Source of the DNA: Scatosoma sp045128175
GTDB taxonomy: Bacteria > Bacillota > Clostridia > Christensenellales > Borkfalkiaceae
Direction: 5' to 3'
Length of the DNA: 16,766 nucleotides
NCBI GenBank assembly: GCA_045128175.1
Contig: JBGVRF010000182.1
Coordinates: forward strand, 1-16,766
Shown piece after piece: positions 6,661-13,872 of the stretch. The notes under the pieces were generated by a model. It saw only the letters and a list, made by a program, of their open reading frames with translations, made no database searches and was not told where the DNA came from. Made by a program: the position numbers and the translations under genes. Position 1 is the first letter of the stretch. Each line of letters starts with the position of its first letter.

Positions 6661-7028
6661 TACCGAAAAAAGAACAAAAATACCCCCGCCAAAAGTTGCA
6701 GAGCGGCAAATAAAAGATTCACTGTTTTAACGGGCAATTTTCCCAAAAGTTTTGCGCCGACAAACCCGCCCGCCGTCACTCCGAGCGCAGTCGGGATCAA
6801 CACCGCCGTATTGTACAGCCCCTTGAATACGTAAAAGAAAAACGAAAACGCCGATACGGGCAGGATCAACAGGATCGCCGTTGCGTGCGCCCGCTTTTCC
6901 TCCAATCCCGTTTTTGTCAGAAGAGGCACGGCGATCATTCCGCCTCCTCCGCCGAACAAGCTGTTTGCCGCACCCACGACCACGCCGCAAATCACGCGTT
7001 GTATATTTTTCGTTTTTGCGTTTTGCAT
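6660..7028 (-). CDS. Half-length TauE/SafE membrane exporter subunit (first of pair)
   Basis: A 122-residue membrane protein with about four hydrophobic segments, nearly equal in length to the downstream half. The signature GVVVGAANSLFGGGGGMIAVPLL is split here as GAANSLFGGGGGMIAVPLL near residues 18-36, the glycine-rich TauE/SafE repeat motif, followed by HATAILLILPVSA. The frame is open upstream, but the ATG at 7028 is chosen because AAAGGAG lies 6 nt before it and because translation from there gives a standard repeat unit. The stop codon coincides with the end of a dispersed repeat, so the original C-terminus may have been trimmed. Transported substrate is unknown; sulfite, sulfoacetate and taurine-derived anions are known for the family. 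Confidence 0.87.
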   Translation of the reverse strand: MQNAKTKNIQRVICGVVVGAANSLFGGGGGMIAVPLLTKTGLEEKRAHATAILLILPVSAFSFFFYVFKGLYNTAVLIPTALGVTAGGFVGAKLLGKLPVKTVNLLFAALQLLAGVFLFFFR

Positions 7029-7051
7029 AAAATGCTCCTTTCGGGAACGCA

Positions 7052-7078
7052 TTTTTCCGTTCGGCAAAAACGGAAAAA
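7052..7078 (-). promoter_or_regulatory. 10-bp hairpin in the leader of the TauE pair
   Basis: TTTTTCCGTT (7052-7061) pairs perfectly with AACGGAAAAA (7069-7078) around a 7-nt loop. On the minus strand it lies 12-14 nt upstream of the AAAGGAG ribosome binding site. It may affect transcript stability or translation; no known riboswitch is recognised. Confidence 0.4.
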
Positions 7079-7197
7079 TATGGAACCGACGGTATAAAGT
7101 CTCGCCCAAGCGCACCCAATTCTTTCCTCTTTTTATCCATTTTGCGTAATTTTTTTTATTTTTAACAGTTTTTCTTCAAAAATTCAGGCAGAAATGC

Positions 7198-7226
7198 TTG
7201 CCAACAAAACGATTTTGTATTAAAAT
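7198..7226 (+). promoter_or_regulatory. SigA-type promoter of the large lipoprotein gene
   Basis: TTGCCA (7198-7203), 17 bp, TAAAAT (7221-7226). Transcription from near 7233 gives a leader of about 100 nt ending in AAAGGTGG just before the ATG at 7333. Confidence 0.75.
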
Positions 7227-7332
7227 AGTATAGTGTAGGTCTAAGGCACCCAACGAAACGTTTTTTACGTTATCCGAAAAGGTAAGGCCGAAAACAAAAG
7301 TATAAAACAACAAACCAAAAAAAGGTGGTTAC

Positions 7333-10300
7333 ATGAAAACAAGTATCGAAAAACGCAAGAAACAACTTCTTGCACTCTGCTTATCGGCGATGATGGCAAC
7401 CTCCGCAGGCGCGCTTGCCGCTTGTACGGATTCCTCCGACTCGTCTTCCTCCTCTTCCTCCTCTACTACGACGGAAGAAGTGAAAGACACCGGTCTCATC
7501 AAGAACGCAGGGTTTGAAACCTTCAACACCAACGACGGGCTCAACCTCATCGGCACCTCCGTCACCGGCTGGACGCGCGCAGTCAACTCCACGACGTCAG
7601 GGAGCGCGCTTTCTTCGAAATCGGCAAGCGGTATCATTGACGTTTCCGCGGAAAAATGGACAGATCTGACGACCAACACCGTCGACGATCCCACCGCACT
7701 TACCAACGAAGAAGCCGAATCGAAATGGGATACCCTTACCTCCAAGGACAAGCTTGAATTTTACGAAGCTTGGGAGGACAGAGAGGAAAACGATGATTTG
7801 AAGATCTCGGAAGAGCTGGAAAATTTCTATCAGTCCTTCAACATCGACAGCGAGGATCTTCCTACCTGCAAAAATCCCGGTACCCATTACGCCGAGGGCG
7901 ATGAAAACGCAGACGACACCAAGATCCTCATGATCCACAACGAATACGAGTCGTCTTCCTACAAAACGCTCGGCACCGCGCAGAAATACACCTCTTCCTC
8001 CACCGTTACGGTGAAGGCAGGAACATCGGCAAAATTCTCCGTTTGGGTAAAGACGAGCGATCTTAAGACCTCAAACACCGCAGGCGAATCGCAGGACGCA
8101 GTGGGTAGAGGCGCTTACATCAGCGTTACGCACACCGTCGGCGGCAAGACGATGGACGCGTTCCAGGTGAAGAACATCAACACCGAAGGCGTGACGGAAA
8201 ACAACGGCTGGGTACAGTACTCCTTCTATCTCCGCGGCACGACGTATTCGGACACGACTTTCACGGTGGTGCTCGGTCTGGGTCAAGGCGGTGGCACGGA
8301 CAGAATGGAATACGTCAACGGTTACGCGTTCTTCGACGACCTTCAATGCGAAACTATCGATAACGCGGTTTTCGAAAACGAGACTTCCGACGCCGATCTG
8401 ACGGTCGGTTTTGCGGAAACCAAGACTGAAAAGACTGTCGACGCAGCCGAATCGGACGCAAGCAAATTCGCACTCGATTTCTACGGTGAATTCGAAGCCT
8501 TCAGCTTCCTTGACACGATCGGTACTCCGAAGCCCACGACGGAAAAGAACACGAGCGGCACCACGGAATACACCGCTGCAAACGGCACCGAATATCCCGT
8601 TTATCCCGGTCTCGGCTTTGACACGACGAACGATTCCGTCGGCAAGATCAACCTCGCGTCTCTTCAGAACAATTCCAACAAATACCTTGCGAAGATCTAT
8701 GAAGATTATTTTGCGGAGGACGAATTCCTGAAAGATACGGACGCATTGTTGCTCATGAGCGCAAACGGCGCGGCATATACGGCAAAATCCCAATATACCT
8801 TCTCCGTGAACGCAGGCGAATATCTTGCTCTTTCCTTCTACGTGAAGACGTCGGAAATGAACAGCTTCACGGGCGCAGGCATCACGTTAAACGACGGCAA
8901 CAATAAGACCTCTATTTCCTCCATCGACACGACGACCATCGCAGGCGTCGAAGTCGGCGACGACGAGGATATCTACGACGGTTGGCAGCAGTGTCTGTTC
9001 TTTATCTCAAACGACACGGACGACGTCGAAACCTTCTCCCTTTCCTTCACCTACGGTCCCACGACGGTAGTCGGCACAACGAAATCGCAATATTACGCAG
9101 GTTTCGCGGCATTTGCGGGCTTCACGATGAAGAACATGGATAAGAGCGAATTCGATTCGGCTGCAAGCGGCACGTACGCAAAGCTCGTATCCTTGCAGAA
9201 AGATGAGATCGTAGCAGCAGGCGACAGCGGGTTCGACGCCGTTGCGGGCGTTCCCACCGACGCAATCAAGAACGGATATGCGAACGCGAAGAACTACAAG
9301 GGCGTAACGAGCGACAGCGCGTACGTAAAGGTAGGTAGCAACGACACCGCCATCAACACTCTTGCGACCGCCGGCCTTTTGAATAAAGAATACGTTCAGA
9401 TTGAAAACGAAGACGGCAAGAAGGTAGAAAACGAAAAATATACTGCGATCCTGAACACGCTCGGCGGTTCGGATTGGGCCAGTGTATTCGGCAACGCGAC
9501 GCAGCCTCTCGTTATTTATAATGAAAAGGCACAGGAAAGCGCATATGGTTTCATCGGCACGACGACCTCTATCTCGGCAAGCACCTATTCGACGATTTCT
9601 CTCCGCGTAAAAACGAACGGTACGGCTTACGTATATCTCGTGGACGCGGACGACGATTCCCGCCAAAACCTCTTGTCCGTCGGCAGACAGGTCAGCTTCT
9701 GGTACGACGAAAACGGTAACGTTTGCGACAGTGATCCTGCAGACGAGCATTTCAATAATAAGAAAAACGTTGCCTTCAAGCTTCAACCCAACGGCCTGTA
9801 CAAACTCAATCCCGAATGGAGATACGCTGTGGAAAGCGGTATCGACGCGAATGCGTACTATGCAAATCTTGCAAATTATGAAAAAGACTCCGAAGGCAAC
9901 CTGATCGTTGCGGAAGGCGGCGCTTCCTACAACTACAACAGTCAATGGGATAACGAAGGCCAGGACGGCATCGCATTCTATGCAAAAGACGGTAAATATT
10001 ATGCAGACAGAGCGATGCAGATCGAAGTGAACTGCCTCACCTCCGTTGAGAAGCTGGATTCTCGTTACGAGGCACTGGAAACGAGCGAGGGGCTGTATTT
10101 CGAGATCGGCAACACCAATGGAAAATGGGCGACCGTGACCTTCTACGTGCACACGGGCGATACCGCGAAGAATTATCGCCTTGAAGTGTGGAGCGGTTCG
10201 AGAGACGGCAGAACGCTGAACGACGCAGGCACCTATGCGATCTTTGACGCGTACAAGCCCTCGGACGTTGATGAAACCTCGTTCGGTGAACTGATCGCGG

Positions 10301-10761
10301 ACAGACAGAGCTCGATCGATACAAACGACAGTCTCGGGTTGTATTTCGAAAATGCATTCTCTTTCTATGACAGCGCAAAATATCTCCGTTACAATGAAAC
10401 GATCGATGAAAACGAAGTAGGCAATTCTTATGAAAGCTATGTATCCACCGATTATACTTCGGGCGTTGCATATCTGAAATATTCAGAAGAATTGACGTAT
10501 GAAGCGTATGCGGATTACGCGTTGTCCGAAGTCACGGTAACGGCGGACGCTACGGATGACGACACTTCGTCTGACGACGCGGAAGATGACCACGACCACA
10601 GCAACGATACGAACATTGCGCTTCTTGCAAGCTCGTTAGCGGTTGCAGGCGTTTTGATCATCGTAATCGCGATCATCATCACCCGTAAGATCATTGCTTG
10701 GTCCCGTAAAAAGAAAGCGGCAAAAGCGCGCGTAACGGCAAACACGAAAAAAGACAAATAA
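7333..10761 (+). CDS. Large surface lipoprotein with C-terminal membrane anchor
   Basis: A 1142-residue exported protein of unknown function. Residues 1-30 form a lipoprotein signal peptide (KRKK, hydrophobic core, lipobox ALAAC with Cys31), followed by a serine/threonine linker (33-47). Several beta-rich regions resemble CBM4/9-type jelly rolls: NAGFE (58-62) with KFSVWVKTSDL (234-244); YTFSVNAGEYLALSFYVKTSEM in the region 488-509; STISLRVKTNGTAYVYLVDAD (753-773); and WATVTFYVHTGD (932-943). The repeated KA/NAG...FSVWVKTS pattern suggests internal duplication. An acidic, His-containing linker (1071-1091) precedes a hydrophobic helix (about 1095-1118) and a basic tail RKKKAAKARVTANTKKDK. There is no LPXTG motif. 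The protein would be tethered at both ends to the membrane outer face. A role in binding cell-envelope or dietary glycans is inference. Monocistronic, with a strong promoter and terminator. Confidence 0.85.
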   Translation: MKTSIEKRKKQLLALCLSAMMATSAGALAACTDSSDSSSSSSSSTTTEEVKDTGLIKNAGFETFNTNDGLNLIGTSVTGWTRAVNSTTSGSALSSKSASGIIDVSAEKWTDLTTNTVDDPTALTNEEAESKWDTLTSKDKLEFYEAWEDREENDDLKISEELENFYQSFNIDSEDLPTCKNPGTHYAEGDENADDTKILMIHNEYESSSYKTLGTAQKYTSSSTVTVKAGTSAKFSVWVKTSDLKTSNTAGESQDAVGRGAYISVTHTVGGKTMDAFQVKNINTEGVTENNGWVQYSFYLRGTTYSDTTFTVVLGLGQGGGTDRMEYVNGYAFFDDLQCETIDNAVFENETSDADLTVGFAETKTEKTVDAAESDASKFALDFYGEFEAFSFLDTIGTPKPTTEKNTSGTTEYTAANGTEYPVYPGLGFDTTNDSVGKINLASLQNNSNKYLAKIYEDYFAEDEFLKDTDALLLMSANGAAYTAKSQYTFSVNAGEYLALSFYVKTSEMNSFTGAGITLNDGNNKTSISSIDTTTIAGVEVGDDEDIYDGWQQCLFFISNDTDDVETFSLSFTYGPTTVVGTTKSQYYAGFAAFAGFTMKNMDKSEFDSAASGTYAKLVSLQKDEIVAAGDSGFDAVAGVPTDAIKNGYANAKNYKGVTSDSAYVKVGSNDTAINTLATAGLLNKEYVQIENEDGKKVENEKYTAILNTLGGSDWASVFGNATQPLVIYNEKAQESAYGFIGTTTSISASTYSTISLRVKTNGTAYVYLVDADDDSRQNLLSVGRQVSFWYDENGNVCDSDPADEHFNNKKNVAFKLQPNGLYKLNPEWRYAVESGIDANAYYANLANYEKDSEGNLIVAEGGASYNYNSQWDNEGQDGIAFYAKDGKYYADRAMQIEVNCLTSVEKLDSRYEALETSEGLYFEIGNTNGKWATVTFYVHTGDTAKNYRLEVWSGSRDGRTLNDAGTYAIFDAYKPSDVDETSFGELIADRQSSIDTNDSLGLYFENAFSFYDSAKYLRYNETIDENEVGNSYESYVSTDYTSGVAYLKYSEELTYEAYADYALSEVTVTADATDDDTSSDDAEDDHDHSNDTNIALLASSLAVAGVLIIVIAIIITRKIIAWSRKKKAAKARVTANTKKDK

Positions 10762-10796
10762 GTTTTTCGAAATTTGTAACCAAACCTAAATAAATC

Positions 10797-10837
10797 GACC
10801 CGCTATACTTTTGATAAAGTATAGCGGGTCTTTATTT
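10797..10837 (+). terminator. Intrinsic terminator of the large lipoprotein gene
   Basis: A perfect 15-bp stem, GACCCGCTATACTTT (10797-10811) with AAAGTATAGCGGGTC (10816-10830), loop TGAT, then TTTATTT. It lies 35 nt after the stop and probably also shields the convergent gene ending at 10842. Confidence 0.95.
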
Positions 10838-10841
10838 GCCG

Positions 10842-11075
10842 TCAAACGACGATCGTGATCTTTTCGTATTCTTCTCCGCGTTCTTCCACCTCCAGCAAGA
10901 CGAAGGAGCCGTATTCTTTTTTATATGCTTTCAGGCAAGCGGATATCTCGCGAAGCAATTTTGCGTTGCCGTTTTCCTCCGTCACAACTCCTTTTTTTAA
11001 CGCAAGTTTCAAAACGGTTTTCATCGGAAGTACGATCTTCCACGTCTTTCCCCCTTCAGTCAAAATGATCCTCAT
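10842..11075 (-). CDS. Small protein coupled to XRE regulator
   Basis: A 77-residue soluble protein with no name I recognise. Its ATG at 11075 overlaps the TGA of the XRE gene as ATGA, so translation is coupled; an ATG nine bases upstream is less likely because GAGGT would directly abut it. The pattern RIILTEGGKTWKIVLPMKTV, then helices, then LLEVEERGEEYEKITIVV parallels the C-terminal part of the XRE protein (KIRIVDKTDKVSVNLPVALI ... LVEIEAGGDERVEVWVE). This suggests a free-standing copy of the regulator's C-terminal domain, similar to small domains in YvlB/SHOCT-like proteins. It may hetero-oligomerise with the regulator. That role is inference. Confidence 0.7.
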   Translation of the reverse strand: MRIILTEGGKTWKIVLPMKTVLKLALKKGVVTEENGNAKLLREISACLKAYKKEYGSFVLLEVEERGEEYEKITIVV

Positions 11076-11554
11076 TCCACCCATACCTCTACGCGTTCAT
11101 CCCCTCCCGCTTCGATTTCCACAAGCTTACCAATCACGCCGAGGGATATCAGCTCGAGTACTTGCTTGAAATCAATCGAGGCGAACCGCTTGGATTTTTC
11201 TCCCGAAAAAACGCGTTCCTTCAACTGCTCGTTTTGCAACAGCAACTCTATCAGCGCGACGGGCAGATTGACGCTTACCTTATCCGTTTTGTCCACGATG
11301 CGTATCTTTAAAAGTATTCCTTTCGCCGTCTCCGAAAGCTTTGTAACGGGACTTTCTCCGTCGTCCAAAAGCTCATCCACGCTAATACCGAACGTACGCG
11401 CAAGCCCTTTTAAGAGGGTAATGTCGGGGCAGGCGATATCGTTCTCCCATTTGGAAACAGCTTGCGGCGATACGTTGCATATCTCCGCAAGATTTTCTTG
11501 CGTAAATCCTTTTGCTTTGCGATAATACGCAATATTTTGACCAATCGTTTTCAT
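11072..11554 (-). CDS. XRE-family transcriptional regulator
   Basis: A 160-residue DNA-binding protein. Residues 5-62 form a Cro/C1-type helix-turn-helix: IGQNIAYYRKAKGFTQENLA, then VSPQAVSKWEND (recognition helix) and LARTFGISVDELLDD. Residues 75-160 form an alpha/beta C-terminal domain of KIRIV...VNLPVALI...GKLVEIE...VEVWVE type. The ATG at 11554 follows AGAGGT with 7-nt spacing. The promoter at 11588-11616 and three CAAC/GTTG dyads spanning the -35 region and upstream suggest autoregulation. The downstream small gene overlaps by ATGA. The regulated genes are unknown; the regulator could control itself, its partner or a distant set. Confidence 0.9.
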   Translation of the reverse strand: MKTIGQNIAYYRKAKGFTQENLAEICNVSPQAVSKWENDIACPDITLLKGLARTFGISVDELLDDGESPVTKLSETAKGILLKIRIVDKTDKVSVNLPVALIELLLQNEQLKERVFSGEKSKRFASIDFKQVLELISLGVIGKLVEIEAGGDERVEVWVE

Positions 11555-11587
11555 GATTAAAACCTCTCATAAAAATTTTCTGCTTAA

Positions 11588-11616
11588 ATTATAACAGCTC
11601 TCTCTGCAAAAATCAA
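11588..11616 (-). promoter_or_regulatory. SigA-type promoter of the XRE operon
   Basis: On the minus strand TTGATT (11611-11616), 17 bp, TATAAT (11588-11593). The leader to the ATG is short, about 25-30 nt. Confidence 0.82.
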
Positions 11617-11674
11617 CGTACTATCGGTTGTTTTTAGCCAACCGTTCGTTGTTCTTTTCCGCAACCGACGGTTG
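11614..11674. promoter_or_regulatory. Three CAAC...GTTG dyads, candidate operator array
   Basis: Dyads lie at 11614-11630 (CAAC-N9-GTTG), 11639-11651 (CAACCGTTCGTTG) and 11662-11674 (CAACCGACGGTTG, perfect). Their centres are 23 bp apart, about two helical turns. The first overlaps the -35 box of the XRE promoter. This is the expected layout for cooperative binding of a dimeric regulator. Confidence 0.55.
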
Positions 11675-11693
11675 TTTTCACTTCCATATAAAA

Positions 11694-11731
11694 ATAAAAC
11701 GAGCGAAGAAAATATCTCCGCTCTGTTTTAT
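11694..11731 (-). terminator. Intrinsic terminator of the sipL-ispE-TPR unit
   Basis: ATAAAACGAGCG (11694-11705) pairs with CGCTC-t-GTTTTAT (11719-11731) with one bulged base. On the minus strand it follows the stop at 11749 and ends in TTTTATTTTTAT. Confidence 0.8.
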
Positions 11732-11748
11732 ATTCGCTTTTTCAAAAA

Positions 11749-12741
11749 TCATTCTTCCGTCTGTTCTTCCACGTTTTCCGTTTCTTCCTCGTCCTCATCC
11801 GTAGGTTCAGCCAAAAGGTCTTCGTACAATTCTTTATATACGCGGATATTCGCCAGCTTTTCACCCTCCTCCGTCGTGTCCAGACGCTCGTTTGCGCGAC
11901 GCATACGGCAAGCGTTGATCAACTTATTGGTGAATACCATGAACACGATAAACGTCACGAGTGCGATCCCGCCGCAAATGATCGTCGGAATAATGTACCG
12001 ATCGTCGGAAATCGTAAAATTCTTTAATCCGAACACCACCGTCAGGATCAACGCTACGATCAAGGGCAGCGCGGCAACCGTAAACGCAAGTATCGACGTT
12101 TTTACGCGAGCCTTCAGATATTCCCGTCTTTTTGCCTGCTTCGCCTCAAATGCTTCGGCAATCGGACCTTCCTCCGCCGTCAGTTCGTCCAAACGACGTT
12201 GGAACGAATCGCGATAATCGCGTTTAATCACGTCGATCGCAGTGTAGCCGAGATCGTATTCGAGACTCTCTATCCCTTCCTCGAGATACTCTTCCACCAA
12301 CACGTCGGGATTGGTAAAGTTCGCCGTTTTTGCTCGCCAATACCCGACAGACGCGTTCGTAGCCTCTTCATCCAGCTTCAACGCCTTTTCGTATTTCAGC
12401 TCTGCCGCGTGAAAGCTTTCCTGCGCAAGTAACTCGTCGCCTTCCGCACAAAGCCGCTCATATTCCGCGCGACGCTGCGCGGCGGCTTCCTCGCGCTCGC
12501 GGCGGATACGCGCCGCCTCTTCGGGATCCAGACCGATCAAATCCTCGTCCTCTTCTTCCACGTCAAAGACGGGAAATTCGAAAGAAACTTCTTCCCCTTC
12601 TTCTTCCGCGGCGACTTCGGCTTCAACACCTTCCGTTTCGGCGTTCTCCGCCAGTTCGTCCGTTACGTCCACGTAACCGTCCTTCGTCTTTTTCAGACGT
12701 ATACCTCTGCCGTATTCGTCGTCGATAATTCTTTCTTCCAT
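11749..12741 (-). CDS. TPR-like, two-helix membrane protein of unknown function
   Basis: A 330-residue protein. Residues 28-65 are strongly acidic; 66-96 are a charged, Arg/Glu-rich probable coiled coil; 96-140 resemble a TPR motif (LCAEGDELLAQESFHAAELK then YEKALKL). Two hydrophobic helices follow at about 213-238 and 250-271, and the tail (315-330) is again acidic. Both large soluble parts are predicted to be cytoplasmic, with a short loop outside. The ATG at 12741 is chosen because GGAG lies 8 nt before it; upstream in-frame starts would overlap ispE and lack a binding site. It sits 58 bp after ispE with no terminator between, so it is probably co-transcribed. No family name is recognised. 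Confidence 0.8.
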   Translation of the reverse strand: MEERIIDDEYGRGIRLKKTKDGYVDVTDELAENAETEGVEAEVAAEEEGEEVSFEFPVFDVEEEDEDLIGLDPEEAARIRREREEAAAQRRAEYERLCAEGDELLAQESFHAAELKYEKALKLDEEATNASVGYWRAKTANFTNPDVLVEEYLEEGIESLEYDLGYTAIDVIKRDYRDSFQRRLDELTAEEGPIAEAFEAKQAKRREYLKARVKTSILAFTVAALPLIVALILTVVFGLKNFTISDDRYIIPTIICGGIALVTFIVFMVFTNKLINACRMRRANERLDTTEEGEKLANIRVYKELYEDLLAEPTDEDEEETENVEEQTEE

Positions 12742-12799
12742 AGCTTGTCTCCGTTTTTTATTTTCGGTTATATTTTTTCGGAAAGAGGAATTTTTACCG

Positions 12800-13741
12800 T
12801 CACTCTCCGAGTCCTTCCGTTTCTTCATCCGATAGTGCGAACGGATTGCGGAAAAACGAACGCTTCTTGCCGACGTAATCGGGCTTTACCGTTTTTACAA
12901 CGTACGTACGGCACTTGCCCTTGTAACGGCTCTGCGCCCATTCGCACAGCTCTTTCGTCTCAAACAACGCCGCGACACAGCTTCCCGAACCCGTCATCGT
13001 CACCCCCAAAGGTGAAAAGGTCTGCGCCGCTTCGAACGCGGCTTTCACATCCCCGTTCAGGCTTGCGGCAGCCTCGAAAAGAGCGTTCGTCAAATACCTG
13101 CCCCCGTCGTTTATGTCATTGCTCATAAATGCGGCAATACATTTTTCCGTACGGTTTTCCCGTTTTGGCGCGTCGGCGTACGTTTTATCAAACTGACGGT
13201 AACATTCGCCCGAGGAAACGGAGGAAGGGGGGCAAAACAGCAAAAAATGCAACGTTTCATCAATGGGAAGGCGGGTCACCCGTTCCCCTCTGCCCTGCAT
13301 CCGCGCAAAACCGCCGTCAAGCATATATCCCGTATCGCTTCCCAGCCTGTCCGCCAGCGCTTTAAGCGCCGCGCGATCGGTCACGCCGTACATCCGCGCC
13401 ATACCGTTAAGCACCCCGACAACGTCCGCAGACGAACCGCCCAAGCCGGCGCCGATGGGGATATTTTTATATACGGTGATCTCTGCGCCGTTGCAGCCGA
13501 ACGTTTCCGAAAACGCCTCTGCGGCTTTCAACGCGTTGTTTTTTTCGGGCGGTATGCTTTCGCTGCCCAACCCGCGCATCGTGACCGCGCTCAGCCTGTC
13601 CTTGCGCTTTCTAAGCACGATGAGATCGGACAGATCGACGCTCGTCACAAAAGAATCGAGCATATGATACCCGCCCGATACGCCGACGATCTCCAACGTT
13701 AAATTGAGTTTTGCGTACGACCTGATCTTGACCTGATACAT
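12800..13741 (-). CDS. ispE: 4-diphosphocytidyl-2-C-methyl-D-erythritol kinase
   Basis: IspE is a cytosolic GHMP-family kinase that phosphorylates CDP-methylerythritol with ATP in the MEP isoprenoid pathway. Signatures (counted from the ATG at 13741): SYAKLNL (8-14, catalytic Lys11), the ATP loop PIGAGLGGSSAD (95-106), LGSDTGYML with catalytic Asp136, and VTMTGSGS (247-254). Canonical IspE has DVPFF after the aspartate; here it is DTGYM. The protein, 313 residues, is longer than the usual 280-300 because of a C-terminal tail after about 285 and a loop NDGGRYLTN (211-219). That loop is encoded by a 28-nt sequence repeated identically in the neighbouring sipL-like gene. An in-frame ATG at 13762 directly follows a terminator-like hairpin and would add seven residues; neither start has a strong binding site, but 13741 fits the family. 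Confidence 0.93.
   Translation of the reverse strand: MYQVKIRSYAKLNLTLEIVGVSGGYHMLDSFVTSVDLSDLIVLRKRKDRLSAVTMRGLGSESIPPEKNNALKAAEAFSETFGCNGAEITVYKNIPIGAGLGGSSADVVGVLNGMARMYGVTDRAALKALADRLGSDTGYMLDGGFARMQGRGERVTRLPIDETLHFLLFCPPSSVSSGECYRQFDKTYADAPKRENRTEKCIAAFMSNDINDGGRYLTNALFEAAASLNGDVKAAFEAAQTFSPLGVTMTGSGSCVAALFETKELCEWAQSRYKGKCRTYVVKTVKPDYVGKKRSFFRNPFALSDEETEGLGE
13085..13112 (-). repeat. 28-nt exact repeat, copy in ispE
   Basis: Identical over 28 nt to 14437-14464, 1352 bp away, and read in the same frame (AAC GAC GGG GGC AGG TAT, then Leu-Thr-Asn). The identity stops abruptly on both sides. The core AACGACGGGGGCAGG matches the repeats at 2846-2870 and 6636-6660. Confidence 0.85.
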
Positions 13742-13764
13742 CACTTCAACCGAATTTTTCATCC

Positions 13765-13791
13765 AAAAACGGCGGCGAGGAACACCCGCCG
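13765..13791 (-). terminator. Terminator-like hairpin in the ispE leader
   Basis: On the minus strand CGGCGG (13791-13786) pairs with CCGCCG (13775-13770) and is followed by TTTTT (13769-13765). It lies between the ispE promoter and both candidate start codons, so it could act as an attenuator; alternatively it terminates readthrough from the sipL-like gene. Confidence 0.55.
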
Positions 13792-13806
13792 CGCGTTCTC
13801 TGTTTT

Positions 13807-13835
13807 ATTGTACCATATTTTTCACAAAATTTCAA
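13807..13835 (-). promoter_or_regulatory. SigA-type promoter of ispE
   Basis: On the minus strand TTGAAA (13830-13835), 17 bp, TACAAT (13807-13812). It would give ispE vegetative expression independent of the upstream sporulation-type gene. Confidence 0.8.
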
Positions 13836-13872
13836 TACATTACAGCAAATTCTTGCAGATTTTTTGTGAAAT

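Noticed and set aside
7227..7332. Possible riboswitch in the leader of the large lipoprotein gene
   Set aside because: Only a small AACG/CGTT hairpin is seen and no known riboswitch core is recognisable.
9007..10152. A 381-codon open frame on the minus strand within the large lipoprotein gene
   Set aside because: It lies antisense to a gene with a clear signal peptide, promoter, ribosome binding site and terminator, and shows no ribosome binding site of its own.
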